Below, one piece after another: positions 1 to 7,119 of a stretch of DNA of 64,000 nt (position 1 is its first letter; every line of letters begins with the position of its first letter). Where the stretch lies: contig NZ_CP092333.1 in the NCBI RefSeq assembly GCF_018595675.2, positions 2,504,001 to 2,568,000 of the forward strand, given 5' to 3'. A program made the translations under genes and the position numbers. The DNA comes from Flavihumibacter fluvii (GTDB lineage: Bacteria; Bacteroidota; Bacteroidia; Chitinophagales; Chitinophagaceae). The notes below the pieces were generated by a model. It was not told where the DNA came from and searched no databases. It was given only the letters and a program-made list of their open reading frames with translations.

Positions 1-192
1 ATCAAGATCAGATGGTAATACAGGGGCTGAAACAGCCTGCCCATTGGTGCTGATATGCCCTACGGCGAAATCAAAACCTTCAAAAAACTTACGGTATTCC
101 GGGTCCACGCTGGCAGGATCTTTCACGAAATCCTGATACAGAGCTTCTATGGCAGCCGGGGACGAGTTGGTGATGTACGAAAAATCCTTCAT
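1..192 (-). CDS. sucA: 2-oxoglutarate dehydrogenase E1 component, N-terminal part (runs off the window)
   Basis: Reading leftwards from the ATG at 190-192, the first 64 residues are MKDFSYITNSSPAAIEALYQ followed by a segment with SVDPEYRKFFEGFDFA. This matches the N-terminal E2-binding helix region of thiamine-dependent 2-oxoglutarate dehydrogenase E1 (usual form Y-x2-DPxSVDPxWRxFFxGF), the TCA-cycle enzyme that decarboxylates 2-oxoglutarate. The rest of the roughly 900-residue protein lies outside the window. It diverges from rpsT, with 146 bases between the two starts. Confidence 0.88.
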   Translation of the reverse strand, partial: MKDFSYITNSSPAAIEALYQDFVKDPASVDPEYRKFFEGFDFAVGHISTNGQAVSAPVLPSDLD

Positions 193-287
193 ATGGATGG
201 TCTGAAAATGGGTATGCAAATATCGGGAAATAACGGAGAAATCCGGTTTAAGGTTTGTAGAAGACGGGCAGGAAAAAGAAAGTTTTT

Positions 288-319
288 TTTGGATATTCAT
301 CAACTAGGGCATACCTTTG
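288..319 (+). promoter_or_regulatory. Bacteroidota-type promoter of rpsT
   Basis: A -33-like TTTG (288-291) and a -7 element TACCTTTG (312-319) are separated by 20 bases. This matches the Bacteroidota housekeeping consensus TTTG / TAnnTTTG. The start codon of rpsT follows 19 bases after the -7 element. Confidence 0.65.
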
Positions 320-338
320 CCGTCCTAAATTTTGAAGA

Positions 339-599
339 ATGGCAAATCATAAGGCTACCAAAAAAGATATGCGTCAGGCAGAAAAGCGCCGCGATAGAAA
401 CCGTTATTACGGTAAAACTACCCGTAATGCTGTCCGTGACATCCGTGCCGTTGAAGATAAGAAAGCCGTAGATGAGAAAATGCCCGATGTTTTGTCAATG
501 ATTGATAAACTGGCCAAACGTGGTATTATCCATAAGAATAAAGCAGCCAACCTGAAAAGCAAGCTCGCAAGGCGTGCCAATAAGTTAGCCACGGCTTAA
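339..599 (+). CDS. rpsT: 30S ribosomal protein S20
   Basis: An 86-residue, strongly basic protein beginning [18 protein letters not shown]. It carries the [17 protein letters not shown] segment and the C-terminal helix with [18 protein letters not shown] typical of bS20, which binds the 5' domain of 16S rRNA during 30S assembly. Length and start fit the family. It is a single-gene unit, with its own promoter in front and an intrinsic terminator 34 bases after the stop. Confidence 0.97.
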   Translation: MANHKATKKDMRQAEKRRDRNRYYGKTTRNAVRDIRAVEDKKAVDEKMPDVLSMIDKLAKRGIIHKNKAANLKSKLARRANKLATA

Positions 600-632
600 T
601 TAACTGATCCTCAACGCATTTGATCGAATATA

Positions 633-664
633 GGGTCCTGTCTTTTGACAGGCCCCTTTTTTGT
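633..664 (+). terminator. Intrinsic terminator after rpsT
   Basis: The arms CCTGTC and GACAGG (loop TTTT), flanked by GGG/CCC-like bases, are followed by a run of six T. It lies 34 bases after the rpsT stop on the same strand. Confidence 0.85.
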
Positions 665-862
665 TTGTACTAATCCCCGCAAAAAGAGGTCCCAAAAGGA
701 CCAAATAGCCAACTCATCTTTCCTTACAAGAAGCAGACTTCAGGCAGGTATTCTAGTTATTGGTGCACTACCATAATGGCCCGTGACCTAATGGGGGAAA
801 TCCAGGGTGGCGGCCCCGTTGAATCAGTACCTAACCAAAATCCGCTGTAACGGATTTTGAAA

Positions 863-870
863 TAAATTTG
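863..870 (+). promoter_or_regulatory. Putative -7 element TAAATTTG of the MORN-repeat gene
   Basis: TAAATTTG matches TAnnTTTG and lies 18 bases before the ATG at 889. No clear TTG is seen at the -33 position, so this is only a partial match. The rest of the spacer from 665 to 862 shows no gene. Confidence 0.45.
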
Positions 871-888
871 CACGTATAGATTGCTGCC

Positions 889-1608
889 ATGAATATGCAC
901 CAGTTAATTGGAACTGTCGCACTGGTCACTGTTTGGCCATACTACGCTGTTAATAGTATTGCTGAAACAATATCCGCCTGGAATGCCCGACGAACAGAAT
1001 TTCCCGCGCAAATGCCACCACTTAAAAATGGATTGCCGCATGGCGTTTTCCGGAGCTGGCATACAGAAGAACAGTTACATGATGAGGGAAATCTTCACCT
1101 TGGGATTCCTGACGGACAATGGAAAGGATGGTACAGCAACGGCCAGCCCAAATTCATCAGGCATTTTAGTGCCTATAAATATCACCTGATCAGGCAGGAG
1201 ATTAAGCGGGATACCAGGCATGTGGTCACCCCGCTGGCCCTTGAAGCAAAGGAAGACCCAACGGCATTTATAAAAGCTACAACACCATCAAACTCCTTTA
1301 AAGACCTGCCCGTGGGCAATGATCCGCAAGCTTTATATACTGCGCCATTTAAACATTGTCTTCCACATGGGCTTTACATGAATTTTTACTCCGATGGCCG
1401 GGTAAAAGATTCAGGATACTATAAAAATGGCCTAAGGGACGGTCATTGGGAAACCCGGCAGGATAATGGCATGACCAGGTCGGTTGGCGGTTACAGGCAT
1501 GGACATAAAGCAGGCACCTGGGCTACCTATGATTTCGAGGGCAAATTGAAATCACTGGCTACATATTCCAGGAAAGGTAAGCTAGTCAGCCAGAAAATGT
1601 ACGACTGA
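889..1608 (+). CDS. MORN-repeat (YwqK-like) protein
   Basis: A 239-residue protein with a hydrophobic N-terminus (residues 4-24, signal anchor or signal peptide) and repeated MORN_2-type units. Units such as LPHGVFRSWHTEEQLHDEG, IPDGQWKGWYSNGQP, LPHGLYMNFYSDGRVKDSG and LRDGHWETRQDNG share the pattern G-x-W/Y-x3-Y/F-x2-G/N-G. In Bacteroidota such proteins are common and are often annotated YwqK-family antitoxin, but their role is generally unknown. No toxin partner lies next to it. The stop falls one base before the end of the convergent GIN-domain gene. The fold call is firm and the function open. Confidence 0.7.
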   Translation: MNMHQLIGTVALVTVWPYYAVNSIAETISAWNARRTEFPAQMPPLKNGLPHGVFRSWHTEEQLHDEGNLHLGIPDGQWKGWYSNGQPKFIRHFSAYKYHLIRQEIKRDTRHVVTPLALEAKEDPTAFIKATTPSNSFKDLPVGNDPQALYTAPFKHCLPHGLYMNFYSDGRVKDSGYYKNGLRDGHWETRQDNGMTRSVGGYRHGHKAGTWATYDFEGKLKSLATYSRKGKLVSQKMYD

Positions 1609-1609
1609 C

Positions 1610-2332
1610 CTAATCGACCTTGTTGATATTGCCGCTGCCTTTAATGTTTGATTTAATGGATGGATTGCCTTTATAGGTGACATCACCGCTGCCTTTAACG
1701 GACACATCAAGTGTTTTACTGGCATTTACAGAAGCATTTCCACTTCCCTTAATATCTATGGAAGCGTCTTCAGTTTTGAGTTCTTCAGCAGATAGATTGC
1801 CGCTTCCGGCTGATTCCATGGAAACAACGCGGGTTTCGCCAGACAATTCAATATTACCGCTGCCATAACTTTCCGCCTTGATTTCGGGCGCCTGCACCCG
1901 GAGGGTGATATTGCCACTTCCCCTTGTTCCTATAATGAGGGCAGTACTGTCTGAAATAACGGACTCACTGGTAATATTACCCGATCCATTGGACCATACC
2001 TCCCTGAAAGAAGGTGATGTAACCACAATCCTGATGTCACGGGTAGGTTTTAGCCAAAATCCATCTTCTGTGCGGATAATCAGGGTATTGTTCTCAACAT
2101 GCGTGTCGATATGCCTGCTTATATTTTCTTCAGCATCAATCAAGACTTCCTGCGTCGGGCCGGTTTTCAGGATAATATCAAAGGAACCTTTTTGTTCAAC
2201 TTTGGAAAAAGCACCTACATTACGGTTATGGGCTACAGTATGTCCATCCCCTCTTACTTTTTTACCCATTCCAAGGTGGCAGGATGAAAAACAAAGGCTA
2301 ACCAGGACAATACCGAAAAAAAGTACTTTCAT
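1610..2332 (-). CDS. GIN-domain (DUF2807) lipoprotein
   Basis: A 240-residue protein. The N-terminus has a lipoprotein signal peptide with a lipobox ending FSSC near residue 18, so it is probably anchored in the outer or inner membrane facing the periplasm. From about residue 40 it contains a head GIN domain. The sequence then shows seven turns marked by G-S-G-N/D (NGSGNI, RGSGNI, YGSGNI, AGSGNL, KGSGNA, KGSGDV, KGSGNI), the signature of the right-handed beta-solenoid of DUF2807. The family is frequent in Bacteroidota. Its function is unknown, and binding of surface polymers is only a guess. Confidence 0.85.
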   Translation of the reverse strand: MKVLFFGIVLVSLCFSSCHLGMGKKVRGDGHTVAHNRNVGAFSKVEQKGSFDIILKTGPTQEVLIDAEENISRHIDTHVENNTLIIRTEDGFWLKPTRDIRIVVTSPSFREVWSNGSGNITSESVISDSTALIIGTRGSGNITLRVQAPEIKAESYGSGNIELSGETRVVSMESAGSGNLSAEELKTEDASIDIKGSGNASVNASKTLDVSVKGSGDVTYKGNPSIKSNIKGSGNINKVD

Positions 2333-2412
2333 AATAAGTAGGTTTTAATAAAGTTAAAACTAATGCCTATCAGACTACAAAAGTCGAAAAAAGGTTACTG
2401 TTCAGGAAATTA

Positions 2413-2420
2413 TATCTTTG
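2413..2420 (+). promoter_or_regulatory. -7 element TATCTTTG of guaA
   Basis: TATCTTTG fits TAnnTTTG exactly. Only seven bases separate it from the guaA ATG, so a transcript starting at the usual distance would have almost no leader. A TTA occurs upstream, but at a spacing of about 15, so the -33 match is poor. Confidence 0.55.
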
Positions 2421-2427
2421 CGCCACC

Positions 2428-3963
2428 ATGACAGAAAAGATCCTCATTTTAGATTTTGGCTCTCAATATACCCAATTGATTGCCAGGGCTGTACGTGAAG
2501 CCAATGTGTATTGTGAAATCATTCCATACCACAAACACTTCGAAATTGAACCCGGCCTGAAAGGTATCATCCTTTCGGGCTCACCATTTTCAGTTAATGA
2601 TGAAAATGCCCCTGATGTAAATATCCACCAATTCATCAAGTCATTACCGGTATTGGGGGTATGTTACGGTGCACAGCTCACTGCAAAGCAATTTGGCGGT
2701 AACGTAGAAAAAAGTAATAAGCGCGAATTCGGACGTGCTTACATGCAGGTGAAAAAAGATGACAGGTTACTGAAAGGCATGTCACCCAATTCACAGGTCT
2801 GGATGAGCCATGGTGATACCATCAAAGCATTACCTGAAGGATTCGAATTGCTGGCTGAAACAGAATCCATACCCGTTGCTGCTTTTAAAAAAATAGGGGG
2901 AACTGAAATCCTCTATGGGGTACAATTTCATCCTGAAGTATACCATTCCATAGAAGGCAAAAAACTTATCCATAATTTCCTGGTCGATATTTGTGGCTGC
3001 GCGCAGGACTGGACACCGGCACACTTCATCACAGATACTGTTGAGGCCCTGAAAAAACAGATCGGAAACAAGAAAGTAATCATGGCCTTAAGTGGCGGTG
3101 TTGACAGTACTGTAGCTGCAACCCTCATCCACAGGGCGATAGGCGATAACCTGCATGGTATATTTGTAGACAATGGAGTGCTGCGAAAAGGAGAATTTGA
3201 ACAGGTATTAAAAACCTATCATGATAACCTGCACCTCAATGTAAAAGGCATTGATGCCAAAACAACATTCTATAGGGAACTGGCTGGCAAAACAGACCCT
3301 GAAGCAAAACGAAAAGTGATTGGCCGGTTATTTATCGATGTATTCCAGGAAGAGGCCGGTAAGATCGAAGGCATTGAAATGTTGGGGCAGGGCACCATCT
3401 ACCCAGACGTGATAGAAAGTGTTTCTGTACATGGTCCGTCCGTGACCATCAAATCGCACCATAATGTAGGTGGACTACCCGAGAAGATGCACCTTGGCCT
3501 GGTTGAGCCGCTTCGCTATTTGTTCAAAGATGAAGTCCGGAAAGTCGGCAGGGAACTGGGCATTCCGGCAGAATTGCTCGATCGTCATCCATTCCCGGGT
3601 CCTGGTTTAGCCATAAGGATCCTGGGCGAGATCACAGAAGAAAAAGTTAAACTGTTACAGGATGCTGATTACCGTTACACAACCGGGTTAAAAGAACATA
3701 ATTTGTACAATACAGTATGGCAGGCAGGCGCTATCCTGTTACCAGTGAAGAGTGTGGGTGTTATGGGAGATGAAAGGACCTATGAATTTACAGTGGCATT
3801 AAGGGCCGTAACTTCAGTAGATGGTATGACAGCAGACTGGGCGCACCTGCCTTATGATTTTCTGGCATATATTTCGAATGATATCATCAATAATGTGCGG
3901 GGGATTAACCGTGTGGTGTATGATATCAGCAGTAAACCACCTGCAACAATAGAATGGGAATAA
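2428..3963 (+). CDS. guaA: GMP synthase (glutamine-hydrolysing)
   Basis: A 511-residue, full-length cytosolic enzyme converting XMP to GMP with ATP and glutamine, the last step of guanine nucleotide synthesis. The class I glutamine amidotransferase domain (residues 1-190) carries the nucleophile in GVCYGAQ (Cys79) and the His168/Glu170 pair in QFHPE. The ATP-pyrophosphatase domain follows, with the PP-loop SGGVDS at 222-227. The C-terminal dimerisation domain ends in KPPATIEWE, as in canonical GuaA. The next gene starts 21 bases downstream and may be cotranscribed. Confidence 0.97.
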   Translation: MTEKILILDFGSQYTQLIARAVREANVYCEIIPYHKHFEIEPGLKGIILSGSPFSVNDENAPDVNIHQFIKSLPVLGVCYGAQLTAKQFGGNVEKSNKREFGRAYMQVKKDDRLLKGMSPNSQVWMSHGDTIKALPEGFELLAETESIPVAAFKKIGGTEILYGVQFHPEVYHSIEGKKLIHNFLVDICGCAQDWTPAHFITDTVEALKKQIGNKKVIMALSGGVDSTVAATLIHRAIGDNLHGIFVDNGVLRKGEFEQVLKTYHDNLHLNVKGIDAKTTFYRELAGKTDPEAKRKVIGRLFIDVFQEEAGKIEGIEMLGQGTIYPDVIESVSVHGPSVTIKSHHNVGGLPEKMHLGLVEPLRYLFKDEVRKVGRELGIPAELLDRHPFPGPGLAIRILGEITEEKVKLLQDADYRYTTGLKEHNLYNTVWQAGAILLPVKSVGVMGDERTYEFTVALRAVTSVDGMTADWAHLPYDFLAYISNDIINNVRGINRVVYDISSKPPATIEWE

Positions 3964-3984
3964 CTGATCAAACCCTATAACCAT

Positions 3985-5154
3985 ATGAGGTTTTTAATGC
4001 GGATCTTTTTATTGGCTGGCATACTGATTCTAAGTATACAGCAATATATTATTGCACAGAAGCCTGTGGTAACCGTGATCCTGCCACTATACCTCGATTC
4101 AGCATTTGATGCAAGCGGGCAATACCGTTTTGGCAAACAGTTTCCAAAATATATTTCACCCGGACTTGAATTCTACGAAGGAGTGCAGTTGGCCATTGAT
4201 TCCCTGAACAAAGAAAAAGTTAATCTTGATGTCCATATTATTGATTCCCGTTCTTCAAAATCAATTAATGATATCCTGCAACAACCAGCTGTGCAGGAAT
4301 CTGATTTAATATTGGGTTTTGTGAGTAATAATGAAATAAGGCCCCTGGCAATGTTCGCCAACCAGAACCAGGTTCCTTTTATCAATGTGAATTTGCCAAA
4401 TGATGGCGGGGTAACCAATAATCCATATATGGTAATACTCAATAGCAGCCTGTTTAGCCATTGTGAAGGCATTTATACATTCCTGCAAAGAAATTACAGC
4501 ACATCGAAAATTGTGGTTTTCAGGAAAGCTGGTGCCCAGGAAGATCGCTTGAAAAATTACCTGAACGATGTTGAAAAATCAACCCTTGGGACCTCGCTCA
4601 AATTGAAATATGTCACACTTCCTGAAAATTTCAGGCCCGAACACCTGACACCCTATTTCGATAGTACACGCATCACAATGTGCGTTGCCGGAAGCCTTGA
4701 TGAATCTTTCGCCAGAAATCTTTGTGCCAGCCTTGCTGAGATCAATAAAACATATCCTGTCCAGGTGATGGGAATGCCAACCTGGGATGGCATACGGGAA
4801 TTTGACAGGAAAGAATACAGGGATCTCGATATCTTTTATAGCACCCCATTTAACCCGGTTCGTACAGATGCAGTTAGCGAACAAATCAACCTTTATTTCA
4901 AGGAAAAATTATATGCCAGGCCTAGTGATATGGTTTTCAGGGGATTTGAATCAATGTACCGGTTCGGTAAGTTGCTGCGTGAATTAGGTCCCAATATTTC
5001 TTCCGGCATCGGCGAGAAAAAATATAAAGTATTTACTGATTTTGATATCCAGCCTGTACTGCTCGACAAACAAAAACAGCAACTCGACTACTTTGAAAAC
5101 AAAAAGCTCTATATCATTAAGAAGGTGAATGGGGTTGTCTCCACCGTATTTTAA
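3985..5154 (+). CDS. Periplasmic ligand-binding (type 1 PBP fold) protein
   Basis: A 389-residue secreted protein with a signal peptide (hydrophobic residues 6-22, cleavage near IIAQ-KP). The remainder resembles the Leu/Ile/Val-binding-protein fold: VTVILPLYLDSAF at the first strand, GVQLAIDSLN for helix 1, DVHIIDSRSS, LILGFVSNNEI and PFINVNLP. Related proteins often sit beside guaA in Bacteroidota and some carry LysM domains; none is seen here. No permease or ATPase is nearby, so a transport role is not supported and the ligand is unknown. Likely cotranscribed with guaA. Confidence 0.65.
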   Translation: MRFLMRIFLLAGILILSIQQYIIAQKPVVTVILPLYLDSAFDASGQYRFGKQFPKYISPGLEFYEGVQLAIDSLNKEKVNLDVHIIDSRSSKSINDILQQPAVQESDLILGFVSNNEIRPLAMFANQNQVPFINVNLPNDGGVTNNPYMVILNSSLFSHCEGIYTFLQRNYSTSKIVVFRKAGAQEDRLKNYLNDVEKSTLGTSLKLKYVTLPENFRPEHLTPYFDSTRITMCVAGSLDESFARNLCASLAEINKTYPVQVMGMPTWDGIREFDRKEYRDLDIFYSTPFNPVRTDAVSEQINLYFKEKLYARPSDMVFRGFESMYRFGKLLRELGPNISSGIGEKKYKVFTDFDIQPVLLDKQKQQLDYFENKKLYIIKKVNGVVSTVF

Positions 5155-5263
5155 CCGTCAACCTTCTGCTCTTGCAATTGTTATACCTGGATGGCACAAA
5201 AGAAGCAAGACCTTCCCTGAAAAGTTTACATTCTTTGCGGAAGGCCATATACCTTGCGCAGGA

Positions 5264-5686
5264 AATAGCCTGTTTTGTGCTGCTGGAGGATTTTATATTG
5301 CCCCCTGGAAGCCGGTGGAAAAAGCAATCATCACACATGCCCACAGCGATCATGTACGCTGGGGTCCAAACAATACCTTTGGCGTTTGGATGGTGAAAAA
5401 CTGGTCAGTTTTACTAAAACCTATTCAGGATTAACAGATAAAGAATTTGCATAGGTGGATGCATTTGTGAAAATAATTCGCTGGATAAATTTGGTCCGGT
5501 TCGAACCGTAAAAACGGAATTAGTTTTTGAGATTGCCTTTGAAGGAATTGCTGCTTCAAACCGGCACATAATTGGAATTGTCCTTAGGTTTCAGCGCATC
5601 AGCCGATGGCGTACCGACAAAAACCTTGCGAAATCAAGACACTGGAAGACCTGAAGGCATTGTAGCAGCAATTTGGAAAAAGCTAA
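5264..5686 (+). pseudogene. Fused remnant of ligase-associated exonuclease and ATP-dependent DNA ligase
   Basis: From about 5264 the reading gives NSLFCAAGGFYIAPWKPVEK followed by AIITHAHSDHVRWG. This is the N-terminus and metal-binding HxHxDH motif of the metallo-beta-lactamase-fold ligase-associated DNA exonuclease. Between 5366 and 5378 it jumps directly to the C-terminal end of an ATP-dependent DNA ligase: TFGVW, then SFTKTYSGLTDKEFA, KFGPVRTVKTELVFEIAFEG, IVLRF.RISRWRTDK, IKTLEDLKAL and QQFGKS. The ligase part is broken by a lost base after FGVW, a TAG at 5451-5453, a further frameshift near 5470, another before IKTLED, and a TAG at 5663-5665. Roughly 2.2 kb is missing if both genes once had usual lengths (inference). 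The helicase and PdeM of the same cassette remain downstream. Confidence 0.88.
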
Positions 5687-5707
5687 CTTTAAAAGAAGGA
5701 TGATACT

Positions 5708-7105
5708 ATGCAAAAAAAATACCAAATACTGGGACTAATTCTATTTGTTGCAGTATGCTCAGTAAACTTTTTTGTGACGCCATACCACGTAAACGATCCT
5801 GAAAAGCCGGTGCCCATACCCAAGTCAGTGCAGCGTTCAGGCAATGCCGCCAAAGGTTTTGAATACCTAACGACCGGTGACTATGTAAAAGGTGGTATTC
5901 CATATGATTTTTACCTGCTTGGAAAAGGAAAAGAACAAAACAATTACCTGAACCGCAGTGGAATTAACAGCACAGTAAGCCATGAATTCACGGTCATCAG
6001 GGCTGGAAACGGGGAAAACCTGGTTGCACCAAATTGCCTGCAATGCCACGCACAGGTTTTTAATGATTCACTCATTGTTGGTATGGGAAATACATTTATG
6101 GATTTTACAATGGGCAAGCAATTAAATGCTGCCAGCATGAATACATTGGGTGCATTTTTAAAAACAACAGCGCCTGCAAAATATGAAGCTGCTAAACAAT
6201 TCCTGCAGGTGACTGCGACAATCGGCCCCTACCTTCAAACCGCCGTGCGTGGTGTAAATGCTGCAGACCGCCTGGCAGCAGTCCTGGTTGCCCACCGGGA
6301 TCCGCAAACCCTTGCCTGGCAAGACTCTGCTTCAATGGACATTCCGGCAGAAGTTATCCCAAGTGATGTTCCCGCATGGTGGCTTCTCAAGAAAAAAAAT
6401 GCTATGTTTTATAATGGCTTTGGCCGGGGTGATTTTGGCCGCTTCCTTATGGCATCCAACTTACTAACCACGAAAGACAGCAGCGAGGCGGCCAAAGTGG
6501 ACAAACAAATCAGTGACGTACTTGAATACCTGTATACTTTAGAACCCCCAAAATACCCGGGCAACATCAATCCTGCCATGGCTAAAAAAGGTGCCATTAT
6601 ATTCAAGGATAATTGCAGCAAATGCCACGGTTCTTATGGTGAAAAGGAAGAATACCCTAACCTTCTTGTACCGGCATCAATAATTAAAACAGATTCAGCT
6701 TTGTACAGCAGCAATTACCAGAACCCGCAATTTATAAACTGGTTTAACAACAGCTGGTTTGCGCAGGGTGACCATCCAGCCAAACTAGTTCCGTTTAAAG
6801 GGTATATTGCCCCGCCGTTAGATGGCATCTGGTGTACCGCACCATATTTACACAATGGATCAGTACCAACACTTGAAGGAGTTCTCAACAGTAAAATCCG
6901 TCCGGCTTACTGGTCCAGGGATTTCTCCAAACCTGTTTATAACTATATATCAGTTGGCTGGGAATACCAGCAACAGGAAAAACCAGGCGGAACAACGGTA
7001 TACAATACAACCCTTAATGGCTATGGAAATTATGGCCATTATTTCGGTGATAAACTATCCGATGCAGACCGGAAATCTGTGATCGAATACCTTAAAACTT
7101 TGTAA
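5708..7105 (+). CDS. RoxA-like dihaem c-type cytochrome
   Basis: A 465-residue protein exported by an N-terminal hydrophobic segment (residues 7-23). Two haem-c motifs are present, CLQCH (110-114) and CSKCH (303-307). Near residue 375, APPLDGIWCTAPYLHNGSVP matches the signature of the RoxA/RoxB and related cytochrome c family (PLDGIWATAPYLHNGSVP), which includes rubber oxygenases. Many relatives are uncharacterised electron-transfer or peroxidase-like proteins, so the substrate is unknown. It begins 22 bases after the ligase scar and ends 14 bases before the helicase, which places it inside a repair cassette where it does not normally belong. Confidence 0.8.
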   Translation: MQKKYQILGLILFVAVCSVNFFVTPYHVNDPEKPVPIPKSVQRSGNAAKGFEYLTTGDYVKGGIPYDFYLLGKGKEQNNYLNRSGINSTVSHEFTVIRAGNGENLVAPNCLQCHAQVFNDSLIVGMGNTFMDFTMGKQLNAASMNTLGAFLKTTAPAKYEAAKQFLQVTATIGPYLQTAVRGVNAADRLAAVLVAHRDPQTLAWQDSASMDIPAEVIPSDVPAWWLLKKKNAMFYNGFGRGDFGRFLMASNLLTTKDSSEAAKVDKQISDVLEYLYTLEPPKYPGNINPAMAKKGAIIFKDNCSKCHGSYGEKEEYPNLLVPASIIKTDSALYSSNYQNPQFINWFNNSWFAQGDHPAKLVPFKGYIAPPLDGIWCTAPYLHNGSVPTLEGVLNSKIRPAYWSRDFSKPVYNYISVGWEYQQQEKPGGTTVYNTTLNGYGNYGHYFGDKLSDADRKSVIEYLKTL

Positions 7106-7119
7106 TCACCATTTGCAGT

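Noticed and set aside
55-471. Plus-strand frame of 138 codons at the left end
   Set aside because: Antisense to sucA and then overlaps rpsT out of frame; neither part resembles a protein family.
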